In this document: positions 1 to 7,400 of the stretch, piece by piece
Position numbering within the stretch: the first letter of the stretch is position 1
Layout of the letters: every line of letters starts with the position of its first letter
Assembly (NCBI GenBank): GCA_900770895.1
Contig: CAAGMF010000199.1
Coordinates: 1-27,279, forward strand
DNA length: 27,279 nucleotides
Reading direction: 5' to 3'
Source: an uncultured Mitsuokella sp.
GTDB lineage: Bacteria; Bacillota; Negativicutes; Selenomonadales; Selenomonadaceae
Made by a program: the position numbers and the translations under genes
The notes under the pieces: generated by a model
The model's input: only the letters and a program-made list of their open reading frames with translations
Told to the model about the DNA's origin: nothing
The model's database searches: none

Positions 1-179
1 ACAGGAAACCGGTGGCCTTTTCAATTAGAATTTAGGATCCGAGGCAACCCACAGGGGCGAGGACTACCCACACATATGCCAGAAGCCTCTTTTTTTACAA
101 TATCAAGGTGAGGTTGACAGTTCGTCTTTTTCTATGACTGGCTTTTTCCTATTTCATATATCCCCAATCCATATTTGCC
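1..179. other. gene-free left edge, possible 3' end of a structured RNA or terminator
   Basis: I see no convincing coding region here. GAGGC at 41-45 can pair with GCCTC at 85-89, which is followed at once by seven T (90-96), and G-rich and C-rich blocks lie between. This resembles the closing stem and terminator of a structured transcript running in from the left on the plus strand. I could not match it to a known RNA family such as tmRNA, RNase P RNA or SRP RNA. It may equally be the terminator of a gene beyond the window. Confidence 0.25.
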
Positions 180-208
180 TTGATTTCCTCCAGTAACTAT
201 CCTATAAT
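180..208 (+). promoter_or_regulatory. sigma-A-type promoter of the AbiE-like pair
   Basis: A -35 box TTGATT (180-185) and a perfect -10 box TATAAT (203-208) are separated by 17 bp. The predicted start of transcription near 215 leaves a leader of about 15 nt that contains the GGAGGA ribosome site (219-224). The promoter lies inside a perfect inverted repeat (183-199/211-227). Confidence 0.75.
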
Positions 209-227
209 GGTAGTTACTGGAGGAAAT
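183..227. repeat. perfect 17-bp inverted repeat, probable AbiEi operator
   Basis: The left arm ATTTCCTCCAGTAACTA (183-199) is the exact reverse complement of the right arm (211-227). The 11-nt spacer contains the TATAAT box. The left arm overlaps the -35 box, and the right arm covers the predicted start of transcription and the Shine-Dalgarno sequence. AbiEi-family antitoxins are known to repress their own operon by binding inverted repeats at the promoter, so an autoregulatory operator is the simplest reading. Binding itself is inferred. Confidence 0.7.
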
Positions 228-230
228 ATC

Positions 231-830
231 ATGATACAGACAACAGAAGCCTTGCTGTTTCAACTGAGACAACAAGGCTATCGCAATCCGCAGACCAAGA
301 TACAGCGGCTTGTTCGCGAGAAAAAGTTGATTCCTATCCGACGGGGCCTTTACGAAACAGATCCGCATGTCGCACCTCATCTCTTGGCCGGCGTGATATA
401 TGGACCGTCTTATGTGTCGTTTGCCTCGGCACTTTCTGTGTATGGCATGATTCCGGAGCGGGTCTACGCCTGTACATCTGCAACACAGAACAAGAATCGC
501 CACAAGGAATACCATACACCGTTCGGGACATTCCTTTATCAGGATATACCAGCATCTGTATATCCGTATGGAGTGCTCTGGAAGACAGACGGGAAGGCAT
601 ACAGCTATCAGATTGCCACTCCAGAGAAGGCTCTCTGCGATATGCTCTATATCCAGAAGCCTCCGGCCTATTCTCTGGCAGATCTGGAGTACCTGTTGTT
701 CGCAGACTTGCGGATTGATGAAGAAGAATTCTTCAAGCTGAATCGGAAAGACTTGCAGTTCCTTTGTCCGAAATACCGTAAAGCAACATTGACGCAGCTT
801 TCTTTGTTTTTAGGTCAGGAAGGACGATGA
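231..830 (+). CDS. AbiEi-type antitoxin / transcriptional regulator (type IV toxin-antitoxin)
   Basis: This 199-residue protein resembles the AbiEi antitoxin of type IV abortive-infection toxin-antitoxin modules. Such proteins have an N-terminal winged-helix DNA-binding domain and a C-terminal domain that counters the nucleotidyltransferase toxin. Residues 1-45 have the winged-helix look (LVREKKLIPIRRGLY). The family core follows as GPSYVSFASALSVYGMIPE (residues 58-76) and IATPEKALCDMLY (about 128-140). The ATG at 231 is chosen because GGAGGA lies 6 nt upstream; an earlier in-frame ATG at 180 would precede the promoter's transcription start. The stop overlaps the next start by 4 nt (ATGA), so the two genes are translationally coupled. 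Base composition is visibly more AT-rich than the rest of the window, suggesting acquired DNA. The gene looks intact although its partner is truncated. Expression is probably controlled by the palindrome around its promoter. Confidence 0.85.
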   Translation: MIQTTEALLFQLRQQGYRNPQTKIQRLVREKKLIPIRRGLYETDPHVAPHLLAGVIYGPSYVSFASALSVYGMIPERVYACTSATQNKNRHKEYHTPFGTFLYQDIPASVYPYGVLWKTDGKAYSYQIATPEKALCDMLYIQKPPAYSLADLEYLLFADLRIDEEEFFKLNRKDLQFLCPKYRKATLTQLSLFLGQEGR

Positions 831-1087
831 ACATGATGAGCAGTATACAAGCGATGCTGAATCGCTACCAACCACAGACAGCAGAGGCATATCGTAATGC
901 ATTGAAAGAAATCGTGCAGGAAATCGCTTTGTACGGTATGAGCAAAAGCGGATTCTTCCAGAAAGGAGCATTTTACGGAGGAACTGCATTGAGGATTTTT
1001 TACGGACTGCATCGCTTTTCTGAGGATATGGACTTCTCCTTGATGTATCCTCCTCATAAGACTAAGGATCCGATATGCTGTCTATAG
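827..1087 (+). pseudogene. truncated AbiEii/AbiGii-type nucleotidyltransferase toxin
   Basis: The 86-residue frame begins like an AbiEii toxin. Residues 51-71 carry the family's first motif, GGTALRIFYG followed by RFSEDMDFSL, with the likely catalytic acidic pair D67 and D69. Full-length members are roughly 250-300 residues, so about 70% is missing, including the later conserved motifs. After residue 72 the reading turns into an unrelated tail (YPPHKTKDPICCL) and stops just before the terminator shared with ftsK. A deletion that fused the toxin's 5' part to the ftsK 3' flank would explain this. The start overlaps the antitoxin stop as ATGA. It is very unlikely to be an active toxin. A minimal nucleotidyltransferase fragment with another role cannot be excluded. 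Confidence 0.8.
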
Positions 1088-1091
1088 CACA

Positions 1092-1130
1092 AAGAAGCCG
1101 TTCACGCACCAATGGCATGAACGGCTTCTT
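1092..1130. terminator. terminator hairpin between converging genes
   Basis: AAGAAGCCGTTCA (1092-1104) pairs perfectly with TGAACGGCTTCTT (1118-1130), a 13-bp stem with a 13-nt loop. Because the stem ends in A/T-rich steps it gives short U-rich ends on both strands. It sits between the truncated toxin (plus) and the ftsK stop at 1137 (minus), so it probably acts in both directions. Confidence 0.8.
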
Positions 1131-1136
1131 GCTATA

Positions 1137-3665
1137 TCAGTTCTGAGCCCCTAAAGCTGCCATAGCCTCCTCCGAACTCATCAGTATCTCGCGTGGTTTG
1201 TTGCCGCCGGCACTCGGGCCGATGATATGGAGTTCTTCCATCGTATCGATGAGCCGGGCTGCCCGTGTGTAGCCGACGCGGAAGCGCCGCTGCAGGCTCG
1301 AGGCCGAAGCCTGGCCGGTCGACATGACGAGTTCTACAGCCTCAGGCAGCAACTCATCACGAGCCGGGCCGCGGTGGCTGCCTTTGTCCTCGGACTCCGC
1401 CTCAGACTCTGCCATGGCCTGCTCCGTGAATTTTATAATTTCCTCGTTGGCCTCCGCCTTCTGTCCCTGTGCCCGGATGAAGTCAAGCAAACGCTCGACC
1501 TCATCATCGCTGACGAAAGCTCCCTGCACGCGCGTCGGCTTCGTCGAGCCTACCGGAGCAAACAGCATATCGCCCTTGCCCAGCAGTTTCTCGGCTCCGC
1601 CATGGTCGAGTATGGTACGCGAATCTACCTGCGAACCGACAGCGAAAGCAATGCGTGAAGGGATGTTCGCCTTGATGATGCCGGTTATGACGTTGACCGA
1701 CGGGCGCTGGGTCGCCAGCACCATGTGGATGCCGGCTGCACGGGCTTTCTGCGCCAGACGGCAGATGGCATCCTCGACATCATGCGGTGCCACCATCATG
1801 AGATCGGCCAGCTCATCGATGATGATGACGATGGACGGCATTTTTTCCTCAGGGAACTTATGATTGAAGCTTTCCATTTTGCGAACACCGGTCTCGGCGA
1901 ATTTTGCATAGCGCTTCTCCATCTCCTGCACGGCCCAGTTCAGCACGGACGCTGCCTTCTTGGCTTCCGTGACGACCGGCACCATCAGGTGCGGGATGCC
2001 GTTGTAGTTCGAGAGCTCGACCATTTTCGGGTCGATCAGGATGAATTTCACCTCATCCGGCTTTGCCTTGAACAGGATGCTCGTTATCAGCGAGTTGATA
2101 CATACGGATTTGCCGGAACCGGTCGTACCGGCTACGAGCAGATGCGGCATCTTCGCCAGATCGGCAAATATCGCCTGTCCGCTGATATCCATGCCCAGAC
2201 CGACCGTCAGCTTCGATTTCGCCTTGTAGAAGCGGTCATTATCGAGCACATCGCGCAACGGGACTCCTTCGAGCTTGTCATTCGGCACCTCGATACCGAT
2301 GGCCGCCTTGCCAGGGATCGGCTCTATGCGCACGGATGGCGCGGCGAGGCTCAGGGCGATATCCTCAGCCAGTCCGGTAATCTTGCTGACCTTCACGCCC
2401 GGAGCTGGTTCGAGGTCATAGCGGGTGACCGCCGGACCGTGACAGGCATTGATGATATGCGCCTTCACACGGAAATCATTCAGCGTCTTGGCCAGATGGC
2501 CGGCCTTCTCCTGTATTTCTATTTCCAGCGCGTCATCATGTTTCTTGACATGCTTGTCGAGTATCTCAGTCACCTGTGGCAGCACATAGGGCGGCACAGC
2601 TGGCTGGACCGGCTCCGCTGCCCCCTCGCCCGCGACAGCCGTCTGGGCTGGTGCAGGTGTCGGGACGGGCGCGGACGAGACCGTCGCCGCCGGAGCCACA
2701 GACGCTGCTGCAGCCGGCTCGCGGCTGTACTCTATAGTGAACTGCGGTGTCGGCGCATCGGCTCCGGTATCGGCCTGGAAATCATCTCCAGCCTCCTCAG
2801 CGGCATCTTCCTCTGCCCGCCGCAGCACCTCCCCCATGACGCGGTCATGGCTGATATCAGCCATCGTACCCACACCGGCAGTCGGGCCGGTCGGGGAGAG
2901 CCGCTCAGCTGCGGGCCCTGCGGATGCTGTTTCTGCAGGATCATCTACTGAGCCATCCCGCTCCTGATTATAGGCAGCCCGGCGCTTCACGCGGGCCTTT
3001 ACTGAGGATACGACATGCTCCTCGGCCCGTTCGCCGGCCTCTGCCATCTTGTCATAAGCCGCTGTCAGCACTGAGCCTGTGACATCGGCGCCCTTGGCCA
3101 CCTTTTCCTCCGTCTTGTTCAGACCGCGGGCCAGCGACCAGCTCGTAGAGAGCAGTATGGAACCGATGAAGCTGATGCCGAGCACGATGATCGTCCCATC
3201 GACACCGAAGATCTTGCGCAGGCCGAACAGCAGGCTGCCGCCCAGAAGTCCTCCGCCACGCGGCAGGCTGTCCGGCATCACCTCAGCCCCGACGGGGATG
3301 ACGAAATGATGCCATATGGCCAGCAGCACGATGAACAGGGCACCGATGCCGAAGAACCGCACCGAGTAGTGCAGCCCATGATGGTGGCTCATATATTGAT
3401 AGCCGATCAGCATGATGAGCAAGGTAACGACGACCGCTCCGACACCGAACATATAGTGCAGGACTTTAGCGAAATAGGTGCCGAAAGGTCCGACACTCAG
3501 CCCGAACAAGCCCAGCAGCGATATGAGCCCCAGCGCGAACAGTACCAGTCCCACGAGCTCGTATTTGCGCCCGCTGACGGCAGGTGCAGTTTTCCTGGCT
3601 GCCGTCTTCCTGGTCGTTCTTTTCTTGCGCTTCGTCGTACGGCGAGCCGTAGTTTTCTTGTTCAA
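1137..3665 (-). CDS. ftsK: DNA translocase FtsK/SpoIIIE
   Basis: This is a septum-anchored, ATP-driven DNA pump that clears and segregates the chromosome at division. It has about 842 residues. There is a Lys/Arg/Thr-rich N-terminus, four hydrophobic segments (about 37-57, 75-95, 105-125, 155-175), then a long Ala/Pro/Glu-rich linker (about 190-370). The motor domain has Walker A GTTGSGKS (about 513-520) and Walker B IIIDELAD (about 614-621). A winged-helix gamma domain at the end (from about 769) would read orienting chromosome sequences. I prefer the TTG at 3665 because AGGGTG lies 5 nt upstream. A TTG at 3689 is also in frame, but it overlaps the mtaD stop and has no ribosome site. The start lies about 20 nt after mtaD, so the two are probably co-transcribed. 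Confidence 0.95.
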   Translation of the reverse strand: MNKKTTARRTTKRKKRTTRKTAARKTAPAVSGRKYELVGLVLFALGLISLLGLFGLSVGPFGTYFAKVLHYMFGVGAVVVTLLIMLIGYQYMSHHHGLHYSVRFFGIGALFIVLLAIWHHFVIPVGAEVMPDSLPRGGGLLGGSLLFGLRKIFGVDGTIIVLGISFIGSILLSTSWSLARGLNKTEEKVAKGADVTGSVLTAAYDKMAEAGERAEEHVVSSVKARVKRRAAYNQERDGSVDDPAETASAGPAAERLSPTGPTAGVGTMADISHDRVMGEVLRRAEEDAAEEAGDDFQADTGADAPTPQFTIEYSREPAAAASVAPAATVSSAPVPTPAPAQTAVAGEGAAEPVQPAVPPYVLPQVTEILDKHVKKHDDALEIEIQEKAGHLAKTLNDFRVKAHIINACHGPAVTRYDLEPAPGVKVSKITGLAEDIALSLAAPSVRIEPIPGKAAIGIEVPNDKLEGVPLRDVLDNDRFYKAKSKLTVGLGMDISGQAIFADLAKMPHLLVAGTTGSGKSVCINSLITSILFKAKPDEVKFILIDPKMVELSNYNGIPHLMVPVVTEAKKAASVLNWAVQEMEKRYAKFAETGVRKMESFNHKFPEEKMPSIVIIIDELADLMMVAPHDVEDAICRLAQKARAAGIHMVLATQRPSVNVITGIIKANIPSRIAFAVGSQVDSRTILDHGGAEKLLGKGDMLFAPVGSTKPTRVQGAFVSDDEVERLLDFIRAQGQKAEANEEIIKFTEQAMAESEAESEDKGSHRGPARDELLPEAVELVMSTGQASASSLQRRFRVGYTRAARLIDTMEELHIIGPSAGGNKPREILMSSEEAMAALGAQN

Positions 3666-3685
3666 ATTATCACCCTGGGTAAAAA

Positions 3686-4963
3686 TCAATAGCAGAGGCG
3701 TTTCGCGCAGCGCCGTGCTTCCGCATATATGCGTTCTTCATCGAGCGTGCGGAGCTCACCTTTCTCCATGAGCACGCGACCATCGACGAGCACCGTATCC
3801 ACCGACTCGCTATGAGCGGAATACACCGCCAGCGAGAGCAGATTGTGGCGTGGGCACCAGGCCGGTCCCTGCATGTTCAGCAGCGTTATATCCGCCTTGT
3901 ATCCGGTCTCGAGACGGCCGATGTCTTTGAGCCCCAGCGCTTTAGCGCCGTTCTCGGTGCCCATCTTCATCGCCGTCAGCGCCGGTACGGCCAGCGGGTC
4001 GTTCGTATTGCCCTTATGGATCATGGCAGCGAGGTTCACTTCCTCCAGCATGTCCAGATTATTGTTCGAAGCTGCACCGTCAGTGCCGAGGGCGACATTC
4101 ACGCCCTCCGCGAGCAGACGCGGTACCGGTGCGATGCCGCTGGCCAGCTTCAAATTGCTGCCCGGATTATGCGCGACACTTATGTGATGTTTCTTTATGA
4201 TGGCGATATCCTCTTCATCGAGGTGGACGCAGTGAGCAGCCACCGTCGGATTATCGAATATACCGGTCTCCTCTACAGCCTTGAAGCTGCGCTTGCCATA
4301 CTGCTTGATGTAGTCATCGACCTCGCGCTGCGTCTCATGCATATGGATATGGATGCCGGCTCCGAACGATTTCGCCGTCTCGGCTATCTTGCGCAGGTAG
4401 TCCGGCGGGCATGTGTAGGGAGCATGCGGTGCGAACATGACCGTGATCCGGCCGTTATCAGCCCCATGGAAATTCTTATACAGCTCTATATTCTCCTCGA
4501 GCTTTGCGTCGGCATCCGGTGCCAGACCGATCATGCCGCGTGAAAGCACGCCACGCAGGCCGGCATCCATCGTAGCCTCGGCCACGAGTTCCATATAGGG
4601 ACCATACATATCCAGGAACGACGTCGTGCCGGTCTTGATGAACTCCACCATAGCAAGCATAGCGCCCCAGTAGATATCGCCCTTCGTCATCATAGCCTCG
4701 CGCGGCCAGAGCTTGTCCTCGAGCCATTCCTGCAGCATCATATCATCGGCATAGCTGCGGAACAGCGTCATCGAGGCATGCGTATGGGCATTGACCAGCC
4801 CCGGTATGGCCAGATGATCCGTGCCATCTATGATGTGGCTCGGATGGAAATGCTCCGGCACCTCGCCGATTGCCACGATCTTGTCGCAATCTATACAGAT
4901 ATTCGTCTGTGGGGTCGTACCGTCCGGTAACAAGGCATTGACATTCTTGATAAGAGTTTTCAT
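3686..4963 (-). CDS. mtaD: 5-methylthioadenosine/S-adenosylhomocysteine deaminase
   Basis: This is a metal-dependent amidohydrolase of the MtaD/TrzN group, which deaminates S-adenosylhomocysteine (to S-inosylhomocysteine) and methylthioadenosine. The 425-residue protein carries the metal-binding HTH motif (H60, H62), HMHET (H207-H209), HCVHLD (H244, H247) and the catalytic GTDGAASNN (D295). The start is the ATG at 4963, with GGAGGAG 3-4 nt upstream; an in-frame extension to 5032 has no ribosome site and would run into ahcY. It follows ahcY by 65 nt and precedes ftsK by about 20 nt. Pairing with ahcY suggests SAH is its main physiological substrate, possibly as the first step of a two-step SAH removal. 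Related enzymes act on guanine or other aminated purines, so substrate preference is inferred. Confidence 0.9.
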   Translation of the reverse strand: MKTLIKNVNALLPDGTTPQTNICIDCDKIVAIGEVPEHFHPSHIIDGTDHLAIPGLVNAHTHASMTLFRSYADDMMLQEWLEDKLWPREAMMTKGDIYWGAMLAMVEFIKTGTTSFLDMYGPYMELVAEATMDAGLRGVLSRGMIGLAPDADAKLEENIELYKNFHGADNGRITVMFAPHAPYTCPPDYLRKIAETAKSFGAGIHIHMHETQREVDDYIKQYGKRSFKAVEETGIFDNPTVAAHCVHLDEEDIAIIKKHHISVAHNPGSNLKLASGIAPVPRLLAEGVNVALGTDGAASNNNLDMLEEVNLAAMIHKGNTNDPLAVPALTAMKMGTENGAKALGLKDIGRLETGYKADITLLNMQGPAWCPRHNLLSLAVYSAHSESVDTVLVDGRVLMEKGELRTLDEERIYAEARRCAKRLCY

Positions 4964-5028
4964 ATTCTCCTCCTGGTCTAGTTGAAATATATGACTGACT
5001 GTCCGCCTTTCCCCATTTGCGGTACGTC

Positions 5029-6270
5029 TCAATCCATGTTCAGGTAAGCTCTCTGCTCCGGCGTCAGCTCATCGATGGCTACGCCCAGCGATTTCAGCTT
5101 GATCTCTGCTATGCGCGTATTGATTTCCTCCGGCATCAGATATACATCCGGTTTCAATTCCTTGCCATGATGCAGGAGATGAAGTGCCGAGAAGAACTGA
5201 ACACCGAACGACAGATCCATAATTTCCGCCGGATGGCCATCACCGCAGGCCAGATTGACCAGGCGGCCCTCGCCGAGCAGATACAGCTTGCGTCCATCCG
5301 GCTGCAGGAACTCCTCGATATTCTTGCGGACCGGGCGGCGCGACACCGAGACTGACTCGAGCTCCGGTATATTGATCTCGACATCGAAATGACCGGAATT
5401 AGCCAGCACCGCACCGTTCTTCATCGATTCGAAATGGCGTTTGCGGATGATATCTTTATCACCGGTCAGCGTCAGGAAAATATCACCGATCTTCGCTGCC
5501 TCATCCATCGGCATGACGCGGAAGCCATCGAACACAGCCTCGATCGCCTTGATCGGGTCCACCTCAGTGATGATGACATTCGCACCGAGACCGCGGGCCC
5601 GCATGGCACCGCCCTTGCCGCACCAGCCGTAGCCGGCGATAACGACATTCTTGCCCGCGATGACGAGATTCGTCGTACGCATGATGCCATCCCATGTCGA
5701 CTGGCCAGTGCCATAGCGATTATCGAACAGATATTTGCAGTAGGCATCATTTGCAGCAATCATCGGGAACTCCAGCTTGCCATCCTTCGCCAGGCCGCGC
5801 AGGCGATGCACGCCGGTCGTCGTCTCCTCTGAGCCGCCGATGATGCCCGGCAGCAGATCGCGGCGCGTGGTATGCAGCGTATGCACGAGGTCGCCGCCAT
5901 CATCGATGACGATATCCGGCTTGATATCGAGCGCTTTGTTGATGTAGGTGAAATACTCCTCATCCGTGCAGCCATGCGTAGCGAAGACGTTGATCCCATC
6001 CTCGACGAGGGCAGCTGCGATATCATCCTGAGTTGACAGAGGATTCGAGCCAGTGATAGCCACCTCAGCTCCGGCATGGTGGAAGATCTCCGCCATATAG
6101 GCTGTCTTGGCCTCGAGATGCAGCGTTATGACCATGCGCTTCCCGGCAAAAGGCTTGCTCTTGGAATATTCCTCATCCACAGCCCGCATGACCGGCATGA
6201 AATTCTTGACCCATTCTATCTTGTCGTGCCCCGAAGGAGCCAGCTTTATGTCACGAATCATCGAATCCAT
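5029..6270 (-). CDS. ahcY: adenosylhomocysteinase (or S-inosylhomocysteine hydrolase)
   Basis: This NAD-dependent enzyme splits S-adenosylhomocysteine into homocysteine and a nucleoside, relieving inhibition of methyltransferases. The 413-residue length and the tail ending YLNMD fit the short archaeal/Thermotoga-type form rather than the longer eukaryotic type. Visible motifs are HLEAKTA (51-57), STQDDIAA (79-86), IDDGGD (122-127), NRYGTGQSTWDGI (184-196), the NAD-binding GYGWCGKG (213-220) and LGEGRLVNLACGDGHP (332-347). Canonical long enzymes have an HMTxETA-type segment whose Thr and Glu contact adenine. Here those positions read Glu and Lys. With mtaD directly downstream, S-inosylhomocysteine may be the true substrate. 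The start is ATG 6270 with GAGGAGG 9 nt upstream. Confidence 0.93.
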   Translation of the reverse strand: MDSMIRDIKLAPSGHDKIEWVKNFMPVMRAVDEEYSKSKPFAGKRMVITLHLEAKTAYMAEIFHHAGAEVAITGSNPLSTQDDIAAALVEDGINVFATHGCTDEEYFTYINKALDIKPDIVIDDGGDLVHTLHTTRRDLLPGIIGGSEETTTGVHRLRGLAKDGKLEFPMIAANDAYCKYLFDNRYGTGQSTWDGIMRTTNLVIAGKNVVIAGYGWCGKGGAMRARGLGANVIITEVDPIKAIEAVFDGFRVMPMDEAAKIGDIFLTLTGDKDIIRKRHFESMKNGAVLANSGHFDVEINIPELESVSVSRRPVRKNIEEFLQPDGRKLYLLGEGRLVNLACGDGHPAEIMDLSFGVQFFSALHLLHHGKELKPDVYLMPEEINTRIAEIKLKSLGVAIDELTPEQRAYLNMD

Positions 6271-6314
6271 GTATCAATTCCTCCTCTGCAAACAATTACA
6301 TGAACATATCTTCT

Positions 6315-6343
6315 ATTTTAGCACATTCCGCCCCGTACGTCAC
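6315..6343 (-). promoter_or_regulatory. promoter of the ahcY-mtaD-ftsK unit
   Basis: On the minus strand, GTGACG (6338-6343), a 17-bp spacer and TAAAAT (6315-6320), with TGC directly before the -10 box, form an extended -10 promoter. The leader to the ahcY ATG is only about 35-40 nt. That is too short for an SAH or SAM riboswitch. Confidence 0.6.
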
Positions 6344-6357
6344 CTGCAGACACATTT

Positions 6358-7116
6358 TCACGACTGCAGCAGCTCATCGAGGACAGCCAGGTCCGCCATA
6401 TCCGTGTGCAGTGGCGTGATCGAAATCCAGCCATGTGCCACTGCATAGAGATCCGTGGCCTCGCCATCATCCGAATCAGCGATCTCTCCCTGCATCGTGC
6501 ATACCATATGATCAGCATCCTGCTGTTCCATGGCAAACGCATTGATATAATCGCGTCGACCGAGCCGGCCGGCCACGAACCGCGGCTCACCATCCGCCAG
6601 TTCCCGCGGGAAATTGACATTCCAGAGCCGCGGTTCCCCGGCCTGCTCGAGTTGCCGGCGCAGGAAAGTCCTGAAGATGCGCGCGACCTCAGCCATAGGC
6701 ATGGTACTGCGTGAATCAAGCGATACAGCAAAGGAAAGAGTATCATGCAGGAACCCCTCCATGGCTGCTCCGACCGTCCCCGAGTACAGCACATCCGTAG
6801 CCAGGTTGGCGCCATGATTGATGCCGGAAACCACTGCAGTCAGCGGCTGCTCATTCAGCGCCTCCATGTAGAGCTTCACACAATCCGTCGGCGTCCCGCC
6901 GATGCCCCACACCTCGGCCCGGTAGTCGGCGTCGAGCTCGCGGCAGCGTATGACATCTACAGGACGGCCCACCGTCAGTGCATGTGCCATGCCGCTCTGC
7001 TGCGTCAGCGGCGCGGCGACGATGACCTCCATATCATCCTGTCTGCCGAGTTCCCGCGCCAGCGCCCGGATGCCCTCCGCACGCACCCCATCATCATTCG
7101 CTATCAATATTCGCAT
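6358..7116 (-). CDS. surE: 5'/3'-nucleotidase SurE
   Basis: SurE is a divalent-metal phosphatase that removes phosphate from nucleoside 5'- and 3'-monophosphates and is linked to stationary-phase survival. The 252-residue protein has the family signatures in order. They are the metal-binding NDD (7-9), the QQSGM loop (39-43), GIGGTPTDCV (71-80) and SGINHGANLATDVLYSGTVG (97-116), which includes the metal-ligand Asn at about 100. Length is typical. Start ATG 7116 is preceded by GGGAGGT at a 5-nt spacing. It lies between the tRNA-Lys terminator and ahcY with about 85 nt on each side. No clear promoter was found, so it may be transcribed alone from a weak one. Confidence 0.95.
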   Translation of the reverse strand: MRILIANDDGVRAEGIRALARELGRQDDMEVIVAAPLTQQSGMAHALTVGRPVDVIRCRELDADYRAEVWGIGGTPTDCVKLYMEALNEQPLTAVVSGINHGANLATDVLYSGTVGAAMEGFLHDTLSFAVSLDSRSTMPMAEVARIFRTFLRRQLEQAGEPRLWNVNFPRELADGEPRFVAGRLGRRDYINAFAMEQQDADHMVCTMQGEIADSDDGEATDLYAVAHGWISITPLHTDMADLAVLDELLQS

Positions 7117-7200
7117 AAGCTACCTCCCTGCATTCTGTTTTCTCTTACGTCTTACCTTCACCAACTGATGCCAATTCCCCTGCTGACTGCATCATGGTAC

Positions 7201-7231
7201 AAAAAAAGGCCCTCCCCCACAGGAAAGCCTT
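7201..7231 (-). terminator. intrinsic terminator of tRNA-Lys
   Basis: Read on the minus strand, AAGGC (7231-7227) pairs with GCCTT (7210-7206). The stem is extended with a bulge by TTCC/GGGGA and followed by seven T (7207-7201). It lies about 12 nt beyond the tRNA 3' end. Confidence 0.75.
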
Positions 7232-7242
7232 CATCATCAAAA

Positions 7243-7318
<76 letters not shown>

Positions 7319-7323
7319 AGGTC

Positions 7324-7339
7324 CGTGCTCTTGAGCACG
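7324..7339. repeat. short palindrome in the tRNA-Lys 5' leader
   Basis: CGTGCTC (7324-7330) and GAGCACG (7333-7339) form a 7-bp stem with a 2-nt spacer, between the promoter and the tRNA 5' end. It could fold in the precursor next to the RNase P cut site. Its role is unknown. Confidence 0.45.
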
Positions 7340-7345
7340 AGAATT

Positions 7346-7374
7346 ATAATAGCACATCATGATGTATCTGTCAA
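7346..7374 (-). promoter_or_regulatory. strong promoter for tRNA-Lys
   Basis: On the minus strand, a perfect -35 box TTGACA (7369-7374), a 17-bp spacer and TATTAT (7346-7351, within TATTATAAT) form a near-consensus sigma-A promoter. It begins about 25 nt beyond the GH84 stop, and two T-runs (7400-7395 and about 7391-7384) after that stop may end upstream transcription. Confidence 0.85.
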
Positions 7375-7400
7375 CAATTTTATCAAAAAAAATGAAAAAA

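Noticed and set aside
34..1073. AGGATCCGA at 34-42 and again at 1065-1073, as possible direct repeats flanking the AbiE patch
   Set aside because: A 9-bp repeat over 1 kb is expected by chance, and no other mobile-element features are present.
1725..2951. Long plus-strand open frame (408 codons) opposite ftsK
   Set aside because: It is antisense to a clear FtsK motor and linker, has Arg/His-rich low-information sequence and no ribosome site. It is a by-product of codon bias.
6271..6357. SAH or SAM riboswitch before ahcY
   Set aside because: The predicted leader is only about 35-40 nt and no conserved aptamer core is seen.
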